A stretch of 64,000 bases of DNA from Dromiciops gliroides (GCF_019393635.1 NC_057864.1:471678117-471742116), one strand, 5' to 3'. Shown: positions 33,485 through 44,299, counted from the stretch's first letter. Notes: generated from the letters alone by a model not told the origin. A program made the numbers and translations.

Positions 33485-33915
33485 TCAATAACCCCCCATT
33501 TCTCTTGATGTCACCACCCAGTCACCAAAGTTGAGACCTCAGTCATTTTTGGCTATTTCCTCCTTTCCCCTTCATATCCTGTCTCTTGCTAAGTCCTCTC
33601 GGTTCTATCTCTGAACTCTCTTGCTAAGTTTTCCCTCTCTTTCTGTCACACAACCACCAGCTAGTTCAGGCTCCCATCACCTCTAGTCTGGACTACTGTA
33701 GTAGCTTCCTGACTAGCTTCTCTCCTTCTCAAATCCATTCTCCACACAGCTGCCAAAGTCCTCACAGACTTGATCATGCTATTACTCCCCTACTCAGACA
33801 TCTCCAGTGTCTCTCTATTGCTTACTAAATAAAATATAAATCCCTTAGTCTGGCAATCAATGCCTTGCATTTTATGGTTCTACCCAAACTTGCTAGCCTT
33901 ATGTCATGGTATTCC
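33485..33915 (+). repeat. L2 LINE 3' fragment
   Basis: TCTGGACTACTGTAGTAGC, CACAGCTGCCAAAGTCCTC and AATCCCTTAGTCTGGCAATC; the tail is missing. Confidence 0.7.
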
Positions 33916-34254
33916 CTGTCTTAATAGTCTTAATAATCTATTATTTATATTAATTTATATTCCTGGGAGCACTGGGGTTTAGTGACTTGCCTAAGATCAC
34001 ATACCCAGGAAATATCAGAGATGGGACTTGGTCTTCATTCAGAGCATAGCTCTCTATCCACTATACCACACTGTGCCTCTCATCCACTGTATGAACTGAT
34101 GGGGGCTCATGATCTAGAGTTTGGGAGGATAGTTTCCCACAGGACTACCCCTAGAACTCTTGGAAGAGTAACAGCCAAGCCTCTGGAGACCCAGCCGGTG
34201 AGTTGGGCAAGGGAGCCCTGAAGGGTGTCACATGTACATGACTCATGCCCACTA

Positions 34255-34350
34255 TGAGACTGCAAGATCTTTGAGGCAGGAAGGAGGTCCTTTTATTTTT
34301 TTGTCTCCTCAACACCTAATATGGTTTCCTGGAAGGATTAATAAATGTTG
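34255..34350 (+). repeat. L2 tail, faint
   Basis: GCAAGATCTTTGAGGCAGG and GGATTAATAAATGTTGG. Confidence 0.5.
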
Positions 34351-34564
34351 GTCAAAATGTTGGGTTTCGTGACTAGAACCTATTATATTACATTGGGAAA
34401 TTGTCAAAATCAGAGTTTTTAAAATAATGATTATTTTATAATATTGTAATGCATCATGAATGGTAAAGCATTCCTTAATCACTAACCATGTGCTAGTCAC
34501 ACAAGTGAGATGGTTTCCATCCTCAAGGAACTATATTCTAATGTAACATAGTAAGTGCTTAAAA

Positions 34565-34805
34565 TACTTTGCCCTCCTTCCCTTTTTTCCTTCCTCCATC
34601 CCTCCCTTCCTCTATTCCTCCCTTCCTTCCTCCTTTCCTTTTTCCCTTCCTTCCTCCCCCTTCCCTTTTTCCTTCCTTCTTTTATTCCTCCCTACCTTTC
34701 TTCCTCCCTCCACTCCTTCCTTTTTCCTCCTGTCCTGCCTCCCTTTTTCCTTTTCCTTCCTTCCTTCCTTTCTTTTCTCCTTCTTCTCTCCCTCCCTCCC
34801 CTTGG
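34565..34805. repeat. (CCTT)n polypyrimidine tract
   Basis: About 240 bp, C/T on the plus strand; overlapping P/S/F-rich ORFs are repeat translation. Confidence 0.95.
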
Positions 34806-34859
34806 TTGGAGAAGGGGGAAAAGAGTGGATGTCTTAAAAAAGGAATAACTATCTGGTTA

Positions 34860-35224
34860 TAAATGTTCTCACTCTTAGCATGAGGAAGGGGCAATAGTAG
34901 GCACCAGTGGAAAGCTAGATTTCTGATTCGTTACTCTAAGGTTTGAAGGGGCTGAGATCCCACCCAGGCTGCTTCTGTGCCTGTGCTGGTGCATTGCCTG
35001 GCTGGCTGGCTCACCCTGCACCACTCATTCTTATTCTCTTCTCCACTAGTGAGACTAGAAATATCACTGCTTGTGATGTTGTACAGACAGATCAAGCCAG
35101 AGAGTGACTTTCTCCTTGTCCCTGTCATTCCTTTGCTCTTTGCTTTGAAAAGATTCCCCTACTTAAGCATCCATGATTTACACTCCCAAGAGAACCTCCA
35201 GGACCCTGTACTAGGTAATCCCAA
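34860..35224. other. no gene or named repeat recognised
   Basis: Unique-looking sequence with short chance ORFs on both strands. Confidence 0.45.
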
Positions 35225-35580
35225 AGTCTTATGAGAGTTGGGGGTAGAGAGACAGGAAGCAAGTGGATCCCAACATTCCTCTTGCCTGTTTGTTTTCCCG
35301 TATGGATCTTGTCAGTGTTTTCTCTGATTCCACAAAACAGCCCATTGGTACTTTGGTTAGTATTGCATTAAATCTATACACTACTTTGAAAATATTGGCA
35401 TTTTAATTGATTTGACCTAATGATTATGCAGACCTTACCTTGCATCATTTCATACATCTATTCACATTTCTTTGGACTCTTCCTATCTATGATTTTTATC
35501 TCACAGTAGTAGTATTCCATTCCATTGCTATGCCACCATTTATCTATCCCTATTTGTTAATTTCTCCTTTGATTTCTGTC
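35225..35580 (-). repeat. antisense L1 fragment(s)
   Basis: TGGTTAGTATTGCATTAAATC and AAAATATTGGCATTTTAATTG match antisense L1 ORF2; TAGTAGTATTCCATTCCATT matches the antisense ORF2 end. Two non-contiguous parts. Sequences quoted in part. Confidence 0.65.
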
Positions 35581-35599
35581 AAAAAAAATATTGTATTGC

Positions 35600-35745
35600 A
35601 ATGGAATTGTTTTTCTCTGTGGTTCAGGGGCGGGAGAGGGTTTGTGTACTTAACTACATTATTCTGAGAAGGAATCCACAGGCTTCACTGGATGGCCAAA
35701 GGGGTTCAGGACCCAAAAAAGTCTAAGAACTTCTGTTCTAGAGAA
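35600..35745. repeat. hAT-like MITE half
   Basis: CATTATTCTGAGAAGGAATC, CACAGGCTTCACTGGATGGC and AGTCTAAGAACTTCTG resemble the half of a MER1-type element that ends in a GGTTAAGAACCCCTG-like terminus. Confidence 0.45.
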
Positions 35746-35881
35746 AGACCTCCAGCATCATTGGGTGGATCCTCTGTGGAAGAACATGGATAAAAATTGC
35801 ACAGGATCAGATGGTTTCAATATTACCAGTGGAGGGAAGGTATAGATTAATGACAACACAGATTGATTAAATATTTTATGC

Positions 35882-36103
35882 TGTTCAGTCATTTTAGTTA
35901 TGTCCAACTCTTCATGACCTCATTTGGGGTTCTCTTGGCAAAGATAGTGGAGTGGTTTGCCATTTCCTTCCCTAGCTCATTGTATATGTGAGGAAACTGA
36001 GGTAAACAGGGTTAAATAACTTGTCCAGGCTCACACAGCTAGTAAGTGTCTGAGGTCACATTTGAACTCATGAAGCCCCACACTCTTTCCACTGTGTCAT
36101 CTA
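35882..36103 (-). repeat. CORE-SINE with BovB/RTE-like tail
   Basis: CTGTTCAGTCATTTTAG, TCATTTGGGGTTCTCTTGGC, GAGGAAACTGAGGTAAACAG and GCTCACACAGCTAGTAAGTG. Confidence 0.87.
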
Positions 36104-36104
36104 T

Positions 36105-36360
36105 TTGCCCAATAAAATATTAAACATGGTTTATTATGATCCTTGGTATTTGATTCCAGGTATAAATTCTACTCATTTGTACTTGATAACTGTTAAAATA
36201 TATGGCTGCACCCTATTTCTCAGTATTTTGTCCTGTATTTTTACCATGGTATTCACTAATAATATTGGACAACGGTTTTCTTTTGTAGCTTTATCTTGCC
36301 AGATTTGATGGTTGACACCCATATTTTCCCCACAGAAAAGAACTAGGTAGCATACCATTT
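36105..36360 (-). repeat. antisense L1 ORF2 fragment
   Basis: TATTCACTAATAATATTGG followed by CAACGGTTTTCTTTTGTAGC resembles antisense L1 (ATTCATTAATGATATTGG, TCTATAGTTTTCTTTTTC). Confidence 0.6.
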
Positions 36361-36374
36361 TCCGTTATATGTAG

Positions 36375-36592
36375 AAGGATAGAGCACATAGAATTGAAGT
36401 GAAGAAAACTTGTTTCCAAATCCCACTTCAGCCACCTACCTAGCCCAAAGTGATTCTGGGCAAGTCACTTAACCCGTCTCAGCCTCAGTTTCATCACCTC
36501 ACAGGGTTGTTATGGGGCTTGAATGAAATTATATATATGTGTGTATATATATATATATGACTTTGCAAATATTTAAGATCTAAGTATATATC
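36375..36592 (+). repeat. MIR-type SINE with (TA)n growth
   Basis: GATTCTGGGCAAGTCACTTA, CTCAGCCTCAGTTTCATC and CAGGGTTGTTATGGGGC, then TATATATGTGTGTATATATA. Confidence 0.8.
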
Positions 36593-36599
36593 TATCTTG

Positions 36600-36765
36600 T
36601 TTAGAATTTTATTTTTTCCCAAATTACACGTAAAAACAAATTTTAACATCGATTTTTAAAACTTTGTGTTCCAAATTCTCTTCCTCCCTTTCTCCCCACC
36701 CCCTTAAGAACTCAAGTAATTCAGTATAAGTTATACATGTGTAGTCTTGCAAAACTATATCTATC
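36600..36765 (-). repeat. antisense L1 3' end
   Basis: AATTACACGTAAAAACAAAT, TTCTCTTCCTCCCTTTCTCC and GTATAAGTTATACATGTG; oriented opposite to the 31216 copy, which it closely resembles. Confidence 0.82.
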
Positions 36766-37248
36766 TATCTGTCTATCATCTATCTGATCATGGTTTCTTT
36801 TTGGAGAGTAACATATTAATGGACTCTGTTCCTATTGTGTCTGTCTATCTGTTTTGGGCTTTTTTTATTTCCTGTAGCTTTTCTTGTATTCAAGAGGACA
36901 GAACAAAGGTTCTTGGATGAGGGGCTTGGATGAATACCCCCCCATTCCCCTTTACTCTTAGTCCCGCTGCTATGACAATTGGCCACTGCCTGGATGTGAA
37001 GAAGTCTGGCTGTCAAGGGCAAAGGGAGATGCTGAAAGTTTTTGCTACTTCACTGAAACCAAGCATTTTGAAGAGGAGCATGTGGGCCCAAGAAGTATGG
37101 GAGCAGCTAATGGCTCCCATGGTTGCAGCCAGGGGCAGCTGCTGCCACCACAGTCTATACCAGTAGTGATGGTGAGAAGGTCCTTGGAGTGGAGATGGCA
37201 GCTGCTGCAGAGTCAACATCCTGGGCTGATGAAAATGCCAAAGTGTTG
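36766..37248. other. no gene recognised
   Basis: A short (TATC)n at 36762-36785, then unique sequence. Several overlapping ORFs of 60-78 codons lack any family mark. Confidence 0.45.
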
Positions 37249-37375
37249 CTATCAGTCAAATATTTATTAAGTACCTACTATGTGCCAGGGGCTACGAATC
37301 AAGTCTTGGGACTATGAATGAAGCAAACCATTCTTGCAGGAAGATTAAATTCTAGTAAATATATGCAGAATAAAT
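37249..37375 (-). repeat. antisense L2/MIR3 tail
   Basis: AAATATTTATTAAGTACCTAC, ATGTGCCAGGGGCTACG, quoted in part. Confidence 0.8.
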
Positions 37376-37379
37376 AGAG

Positions 37380-38570
37380 AAGAGATGCCATCCTATCCTA
37401 GAAACATCTTTTATATCTATCCTTTCCTCTCTATTCCTCTTCTCACCACCCTGATAGAAGCCTTTATTACCAACTACTAGACTTTTGCATTTACCTCCTT
37501 GTATATCTTCCCTCTTCTTTGCTTACCCTCCAAATCATTTTTCTCATGGCTGTCAAACATCATCCTTACAAACAGGCAGAGTCGTATAATTCTTTGGCTT
37601 TAAAACCTTCACCATTACCTTATTATAAAATTGAAACTCCTTAGCCTGACATTCAAGGGCCCTACAGTGTCGTGGTCTTCTACCTTACCCTTCCAATCTT
37701 CTATCATACTGTGTCCCTCTATCTATTCCGTGCTCCCAATCCACTCATTCCTTCCCACTACCCACAAAGAGCATGAAGTATCCCTCATACTTAAGCTAAA
37801 ACCTTCACTATCATACTATATTTCTCCTTTTCCAAGTCAAAGTCTTTGAAAAACCTTCCTATACTCACTACTTCCCCTTCCTCTCTTTTCACTCTCTTCT
37901 AAACCCTTTGTAATCTGTCTTCCAACTTTATCACTCAACTGAAAATGCTCATTCGAATGGACCATCCAACTCTTGATTGCTAATAATAGCAGCTACCTCC
38001 AGGGAAGTGAGGATCGAGTAAGTTCACATGTAATGGCCTACTCTCAATCCTCATGTTTCTTGACTTCTCTGAAACATTTGACTCTCTTGGCTACCCTATC
38101 ATCCTGGATCCTCCCTTCTCCTTGGATTCCTCGTCCACCTTGTCTTACCAGTCCTTCATGATCTCCTTTTGTGGGTTTCCATCTTTGTTCTATCTACTAA
38201 CAAGCACACTCCAAGCCTCTCTCAGTGGCCTCCTCAGCTCCCATGGATGTGATTATCATCTCTCTGCAGATGACTCCCAGATCTCTAGCTCCAGCCCCAA
38301 TCATTCATCACCATTTGCCTTTGTCTTATCTTCCATGCCTGCAGTGCTCTCCCTGCTCACCTCCACCTGGTTTCCTTTGAGACATCTCAATACCACCTTC
38401 CTCACATGAAGCTTGTTCTGATCTCTTACGCTGCTGGTCTCCCAGCCCCAACACCTTATGTTTTGTATATATCTCCAACTACAATGTCAATTCCTTGAGT
38501 TCAAGACTGTTCAGCTTTGTCTTTGCATCACAAGCACCTGGGATATATTAAGCACTTAATTCATGCTTGT
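37380..38570 (+). repeat. L2-like LINE 3' region
   Basis: TAGCCTGACATTCAAGGGCC, CTTCTCTGAAACATTTGACTC, CTGCAGTGCTCTCCCTGCTC and TATATTAAGCACTTAATTC. A 49-bp foreign patch sits at 37981-38029. Confidence 0.7.
37981..38029 (+). repeat. 49-bp patch identical to 40571-40619
   Basis: From TAATAATAGCAGCTACC to AGTAAGTTCACAT, no mismatch with the second site. Here it interrupts L2-type sequence between TCTTGATTGC and GTAATGGCCTACTC. Confidence 0.92.
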
Positions 38571-38574
38571 TGAT

Positions 38575-38700
38575 TGATTAATGCCCCTCTAAAGTTGAAG
38601 ACAGGGGATGTTGAACTTTTGTCTTTGTATTCCCAATCCCTAGCATATTCTGTGGAACACAGTAAGTGCTTAATAAATGCTTATTGAGTACCTGATGGAA
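38575..38700 (+). repeat. L2 tail
   Basis: GGAACACAGTAAGTGCTTAA and TAAATGCTTATTGAG. Confidence 0.75.
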
Positions 38701-38955
38701 CTCAAATATTGCCTCTTCCAGGATGACCTGTCAGTAATGACTCTTCTCCCCCTGGACCTTACATAACACTTTTTTTTTCTGATGCACTGATGTGTCATTT
38801 TATATTACTGCCATTTGTATCATAGCAACCTATTAGACTGTAAGCCCCATGAGCACGGGGACTATGGGCAGCCTAATGTTTACACCTGCCTTTGCTCCTG
38901 GCACAGGGCCTTGTATACAGTAGGTACTCAATGGTTATTGGATTTGATGATGGGA
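38701..38955 (+). repeat. L2 LINE 3' end
   Basis: CCTCTTCCAGGATGACCTG, GACTGTAAGCCCCATGAGC and TATACAGTAGGTACTCAATG. Confidence 0.8.
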
Positions 38956-39460
38956 GAATCTTGAAAAACAACTGAATTCCTATGTGAAGGGAAGCTGAGT
39001 TAGCCTATTAGCATTACTATGGCCCCCAGTCCCCACTTCTCATATGGACTATGGAAGCTCAGGGCAGTTAGCACTTCATGGAATCCAGGCATACAAGTCT
39101 AAAGATTATCCACAGGAGAGCTGTTTGTCTAACTAGGCTCATTCTCTACCCTAGGATGCAGAAGGCAGTTGGGGTATCCATTGAAATTAATAATTAATAA
39201 TTAGTTTTTTATAGTATGACTGCAACTGGCAGAGAAGGCACTGACTTGTCTTGGTAAAAGGAGTCACATCACATGGGGGTTTCTTTCTTCCGATGAAATG
39301 ACACATCCATTCCCCCTACCTACATGATGCACTGTTTCCCTCTTGTCAACGGGTGTATATCATGCCCCCTTTCCCTGTTTTATAGACAGTTGAAGACCAT
39401 AAAACCCTGAATATAGTCAGCAAACTCAGAGTCTCAGGAACGTTCTTTTAGTTTTTCTTA
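38956..39460. other. unassigned sequence
   Basis: Includes ATTAATAATTAATAATTAG at about 39186-39205. Repeat origin is possible (compare 16560-16590) but not shown. Confidence 0.35.
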
Positions 39461-39468
39461 AAATGTTG

Positions 39469-39626
39469 TGGGGAGCAGCCAGGCGGCGCAGTGGATAGAG
39501 CATTGGCCCTGGATTCAGAAGGACCTGAGTTCAAATCCACCCTTAGACACTTGACACTTACTAGCTGTGTGACCCTGGGCAAATCACTTAACCCTCATTG
39601 CCCTGCAAAAACAAAAACAACAAAAA
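39469..39626 (+). mobile_element. marsupial CORE-SINE
   Basis: GCAGCCAGGCGGCGCAGTGG head; flanks AAAATGTTG at 39460-39468 and 39627-39635 are the target duplication. Confidence 0.92.
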
Positions 39627-39639
39627 AAAATGTTGCAAA

Positions 39640-40350
39640 GAAAAGCATAAAAGGGTGGAAATATTAGGCAGCACAAGACTGTTTAAGCATGCCCAGCATG
39701 CCCCTTGTCTTTATCTTACTAACACATTTCAGTCTATCCCTCTGCAGACTTGAAAAAAAGCACTTCTTCCTGTATCTACCTGCATCTCAGGTCTGCTTCT
39801 TATTCCTTATGGGACTACAAATAGGTTAGTTCATCTCTCTGCACCTCAGTTTCCTCTCCTGCCAGTTACAGTCAAATGCAGAGGCTCTTAACCCTGAAAG
39901 GTCCTTCTCAGCCTTAAACCTGTCCTCCCTGACCTCTAGAGCCACGTGGGAGGTCTGTTTCTCCTTCCACTGGGATTTCCTTCCCAAATACTCTATTAGG
40001 TTTAAAGTTCTCCTGTGCTCTTTAAAATCAGATGTTAAAACACACTTCAAGAAACACAACTCCCCCCCCCCCCTTCCTTTTTCCCAGATCCTCACAAATG
40101 CTGATTCAGATGTCCTGGCTGGAACACTGGAGGGCTCAGGAAGATGAGGTATATGCCCTTTGATTTAATTTTCCCATGAGAATCCCCAGTAGAGTTTTGG
40201 TCAATCTCTGTGCCTGAGAGGGTTCTAGCTGCATCAGGTCCAATGCTTAAAGAAAGGGGATTCCATGAAGAGGGTGCCTGGCAAATGTGAAGAAGAACTA
40301 CCAGAGAAATCTACTGAGAAAGCTAGGCTGAGAGACATACACAAACTGTG
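39640..40350. other. no gene or named repeat recognised
   Basis: Contains a MIR scrap (CACCTCAGTTTCCTCTCCTG at 39842) and a C12 run near 40062-40073. The 89-codon minus ORF has no family signature. Confidence 0.45.
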
Positions 40351-40359
40351 GGCAGCTAC

Positions 40360-40672
40360 TGGAAGCTCAAAGACCTGGCTCCACCATTTATGTGACTATG
40401 GGCAAATCACAACTTCTAGGCTAGTTAAGTGGTACAATGGGTAGAACTGGGCTTGGAGTCAAGTGGACTTGAGTTCAAATCTTGAATCAGATAATTGCTA
40501 GCTATGTGCCTCCAGTTAAGTCACTTAACTTCCTTCGACCTCAGTTTCTTCATCTGTAAAATGGAGATGATAATAATAGCAGCTACCTCCAGGGAAGTGA
40601 GGATCGAGTAAGTTCACATATAAAGTGCTTTGAAATATTAAGGGACTACATAAATGCTGGTTATCCCTTAGA
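40360..40672 (+). repeat. MIR-type SINE (with a partial copy before it)
   Basis: GGGCTTGGAGTCAAGTGGAC, GTTAAGTCACTTAACTTCC, CCTCAGTTTCTTCATCTG and AAGTGCTTTGAAATATTAAG. Contains the donor-like patch 40571-40619. Confidence 0.82.
40571..40619 (+). repeat. 49-bp segment duplicated at 37981-38029
   Basis: It lies at the expected place in a MIR (the AATAATAGCACCTACCTCC ... GAGGATCAAAT region), so this is likely the source copy. Confidence 0.92.
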
Positions 40673-41028
40673 TTGTAAGGTCTTTGAGAACAGGGGCAGT
40701 GGATAGAGTGCCGGGTTTAGAGTCAAGAAGATTCATCTTCTTGAATTCAAATCTGGCCTCAGACACTTACTAGCTGTGTGACTCTGGATGAGTCACTTAA
40801 CTCTATTTGCCTCAGTTTCCTCATCTTTAGAATGAGCTGGAGAAGGAAATGGCAAGCCACTCCAGCAGCTCTGCCAAGAAAACCCCAAATGGGGTCACAA
40901 AGAGTAAGACATAGCTGAAAAAAATTGAGAACAGGGTTTCTCTTTTGCCTTTCTTTGTATTCCCAGGGCTTAGCACAGTGTCTAATACATAGTAAGTGCT
41001 TAATAAATATTAGCTTCCTGACTGACCC
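40662..41028 (+). repeat. L2 tail split by an RTE-tailed SINE
   Basis: TTAGATTGTAAGGTCTTTGA before and CAGGGTTTCTCTTTTGCC, TAATACATAGTAAGTGC after the insert. Confidence 0.85.
40696..40924 (+). mobile_element. CORE-SINE with BovB/RTE-like tail
   Basis: GCAGTGGATAGAGTGCC to AACCCCAAATGGGGTCACAA. The perfect 12-bp target duplication TTGAGAACAGGG lies at 40684-40695 and 40925-40936. Confidence 0.93.
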
Positions 41029-41164
41029 TATGGGATGGGTTCAATAATACTAACTTCTAGTTGTCTCATGAGTTACTGCCTGGAATGAACATGTCAAAGG
41101 GCTTTGTAAGTTTTCATGGAAATCTCTGTCATCAAGCCCTGGTACCATTTTAGCAGGGTGGGGA

Positions 41165-41640
41165 CTTTTCAATTTCATTGCCTTAAGGAATTCCCAGAGG
41201 AAACTCCTTCTCCTAATGCAGATCAACTCTGAGAGTGAAGTGCCTTGCCCTCAGGTACAGAGAGATCATGCATGGGTCAGAGGACACCTGGACACAAGTT
41301 TTCCTGGCTTCCAGACCAGCTCTCCATTCACTCACTGTGATACCTCTTGTCCCTAAAGTATGCCATCTAAAAGCTAAAAAGGCACAGCTCAGCTGCCACC
41401 TCCTACATGAAATCTTTCTGGATCCCCTTACTTGTGAGCGCTCTCCTGACAGGATCACTGATCTACAGCCAGGAAGAGACTTTAGAGTTGGTGTGGTCCT
41501 GCCCCTTCATTTTGTGGATGGGCAAACTGAAGGCTAGAGAGGTTAAGTGACTTGCTCATAGTCACACAGGTAGCATCCAGCAGAGCCAGGATTTGAACTT
41601 GGCTCCAGTGCCCTTTGTACTCTAATGTTGTAGCTTTAAG
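41165..41640 (-). repeat. MIR-related fragments
   Basis: GGAATTCCCAGAGGAAACTC near 41190; antisense MIR at 41450-41640 with GAAGAGACTTTAGAGTTGG and AGAGGTTAAGTGACTTGC. The 100-codon plus ORF between them looks like chance. Confidence 0.7.
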
Positions 41641-41769
41641 GTCAGTGACTGTTCATCTTCCATCACCTGGTGCAGTCTCATATGAAAGGTGCTTAAGGTT
41701 TCTTAAATTGAACTGAAATGAAGCTTCACACATTGAGTTAAATTGAATTGAAATGACAGCTTCATGCTT

Positions 41770-42105
41770 GTAAGGAGGCATAGGGCATAGAGCACTGGGC
41801 CTGGCGTCAGGAAGGTCCGAGTTCAAATTTTGCTTAAGACATTTACTAGCTTGTGACCCTGGACTGGATTTTGATGACTCTGGAAGACAGTGAGGCTGAT
41901 GACTTTGTGCAAACCTGTCTCACTTAAATTCAATTCATGCTTGAGTCAAATCATTCTGTGATGCCACTGGTCTTTTCCAGAAAATGAAGGAGGAACAATG
42001 ACCCTGGGTAAGTCACTTAACGTCTTTCTGCCTCAGTTACCTCAACTGTAGAATGAGGAATAACAGCTGCCTCATGGGGTTATGAGAGTTAAATGGCAGG
42101 TACCT
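41770..42105 (+). repeat. MIR-type SINE split by a younger insert
   Basis: Left part GGGCATAGAGCACTGGGCC to CTAGCTTGTGACCCTGG; right part GGTAAGTCACTTAACGTC to CATGGGGTTATGAGAG. Confidence 0.87.
41863..41998 (+). mobile_element. short RTE-type SINE insert
   Basis: 136 bp: ACTGGATTTTGATGACTCTG to AAAATGAAGGAGGAACAA. Target duplication TGACCCTGG at 41854-41862 and 41999-42007. Related tail at 10862-10968. Confidence 0.75.
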
Positions 42106-42498
42106 GCCAACTATCCTGATGCTTATTCCCTTCCTCCCTTCCCCCTTGTCAAAGCTAGGAAAATTGGATTTCAACTCTTTTTAGTTAATCCGTCTCTCTA
42201 CCCTCCTTCTTGGAGATACTTTGGGGGAGGAGCCACTGCCAAAGCCCTGGGCAGGAATGGCTCAGACAAAGGCACCCAAACACAAAAGCACCTATCCCTA
42301 TAGCACAAGAGAAGCTGTTGGTGGCCCTTGGCCCATTCTTGGCATATCCAAAGGTTGGCAATCATCCTTCTGATTTGTCAAGCACCAGCAAGGTTGGCTT
42401 GGAAGCACCCGGTCAGAATGGCCAAGAAATCCCAACAGGTGTCAGCCAGTCGAGTTGGCTAAGCCGGCCTGGCACCGGACCCTCATCAGGGCCATGGA
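42106..42498. other. no gene or named repeat recognised
   Basis: Moderate GC, includes CTAAGCCGGCCTGGCACCGG. ORFs of 73 and 102 codons overlap in different frames and have no domain. Confidence 0.4.
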
Positions 42499-42499
42499 G

Positions 42500-42680
42500 C
42501 AGGGATAACAATGTCTGAGCTGGGAAGGACAGTAGGGGTCATCTAACTCAACCCCTTTACTTTACACATGAGAGACCTAAGTCCCAGAGGGGACAGTGAC
42601 TTGTCCAAGGCCACACAGGCTACAAATGGTAGCACCGGAATTCAAACCTGGACCCTTTTAGCTCCACAGCATGGTTTTTG
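42500..42680 (-). repeat. antisense MIR-type SINE
   Basis: GCTGGGAAGGACAGTAGGGG, GTGACTTGTCCAAGGCCAC. Confidence 0.82.
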
Positions 42681-42689
42681 GGTCTCCTC

Positions 42690-43240
42690 CGGAATTAACT
42701 CACCTCATCTAGGATGCTTTCCCAGGCTAAACCCCAGAGGCTTGAATCACTCCACTCCAGGTAGGTCAGTATCTCTTCACCAATCATGGCACTGCTCTCC
42801 CCCCAAACCATTATCCCTGTGTCCATTAAGATACCTTAGTTTTGTGGGTGGGTACGTCGGGGGTTATTCTTGTGCCATATTCATTTGACCTCCATCAGCT
42901 CCCCACAGGCAGAGAGAGGTCATATCTCCTGTGGCTGTCATCAGTTCCCCCAGGGTGTCCAGTGAGTGGACAGTCTCTCCTGGAGTTTGTTTTGTCTCAC
43001 AGTCTGAGTCTAAACAACTTCCCAATCTGGAGTAGTTGGAAAGGACAGATATAAAGAAGTCCCTGCTCATATACCTGAGATTCCCAAACACTCCCAAAGC
43101 ACAGGATATACAATATGTATAATGCAAAAAAGCATGGATTGTTTATTGATGGTGGATGGACGTTGATAAATACCAACCCACCGGGTCTCCAGCTTCTTGC
43201 AAACATAAAGTGAAAACCACTTGGAAATCTCTCCAAGGTC
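42690..43240. other. no gene or named repeat recognised
   Basis: Unique-looking; short ORFs only. Confidence 0.4.
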
Positions 43241-43244
43241 TTCA

Positions 43245-43790
43245 TTTCTCTTTAAGACAAATCCTCACGGATGCCAACAATGGCATCTTATTTCTTATCA
43301 TCCTACCCTGATTGAGGCAAAAGGGGGAGGGAATAATAAATAGCAAGAGCCGCAGCGAATACCCATCCAAAATTATAATTACGGCATCATTATCCTCACT
43401 ACTTTACTTGTCATGTACCATTAAGGGGTAACAAGATCATTGTCAGCCAAAGATCCAGGAGATAATTACGGTATCTATAGGTTAGGGGAAAATCAAATTG
43501 GGTCTGGTTATCTATCTGCAGATGCAAAGAAGGCAGTGAGCATAATTAGAGGCAAAATATGCAAAGGCTGAGATAACGAGAGCCACCAGGGACTGGACGA
43601 GATATCTGATTTCTAAAATGGTGACCGATTTTCAGGAGTTTTAACAGCTTTCTTTGCCTTACTCCCGACACCGCAGATGGTGACAGGGAAATTAGGACAA
43701 GAGACAAGACGGTTTGTTTGGAAATACTACATCAAGGCAGCTTTCGGATCCGGTGCCTGCACAGCACGAATGCATTTGATAGTACCGGGT
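43245..43790. promoter_or_regulatory. strong conserved-enhancer candidate downstream of AUTS2
   Basis: Repeat-free and dense in developmental transcription-factor cores: AAATTATAATTACGG, AGATAATTACGG, CATAATTAGAGG, AATATGCAAAGG (octamer-like) and GCAGATGGTG (E-box). It lies less than 2 kb beyond the AUTS2 3' end. Function is inferred from composition only. Confidence 0.4.
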
Positions 43791-43954
43791 TTTGCTGGTT
43801 TCCAACTCACTGGTTTTATCTTGAGAGCAGGGATTGCTTCATGTTTTGTCTTCGAGTCCCAAGCGCCAGACATGGGGTAGGTGGTTTGGAATGATCTGTC
43901 ATCTAACTTATCTACTTATAATTTACACTTTTAATTTATTTATCTAAAATTATC

Positions 43955-44290
43955 TAGACCATAGGCTCATCCATTGAGTGCTAGACTGACCCCAAAGGGA
44001 CCACCTCGTGTAATCCCTTTCTTTTTACAGATGAGGAAACAGGTCCAGGGAGGGTATGATTTGCCTCAGCTCGTCTGACTCCGGTAAGCACTCCTTCCAG
44101 ACCGTGGGATTTCTAGTAGGCAAAGGACCTCCAAGATCACTTTGTTGTTGTTCTACATCCTCATTTTAGAGAGGTCCCCCAAAGTCAAGTGGTTTGTCCA
44201 TGTTGACACACCTAGTAACACGTTAAGATCAGAACCCTGTCCGTCCTAACTTCACAGCCGGGCACACTTTCCACTATACCATATTGCCTT
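43955..44290 (-). repeat. two antisense MIR-type pieces
   Basis: ACAGATGAGGAAACAGGTCC in the first; GGACCTCCAAGATCAC and CACCTAGTAACACG in the second. Confidence 0.65.
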
Positions 44291-44299
44291 TCTGACATA

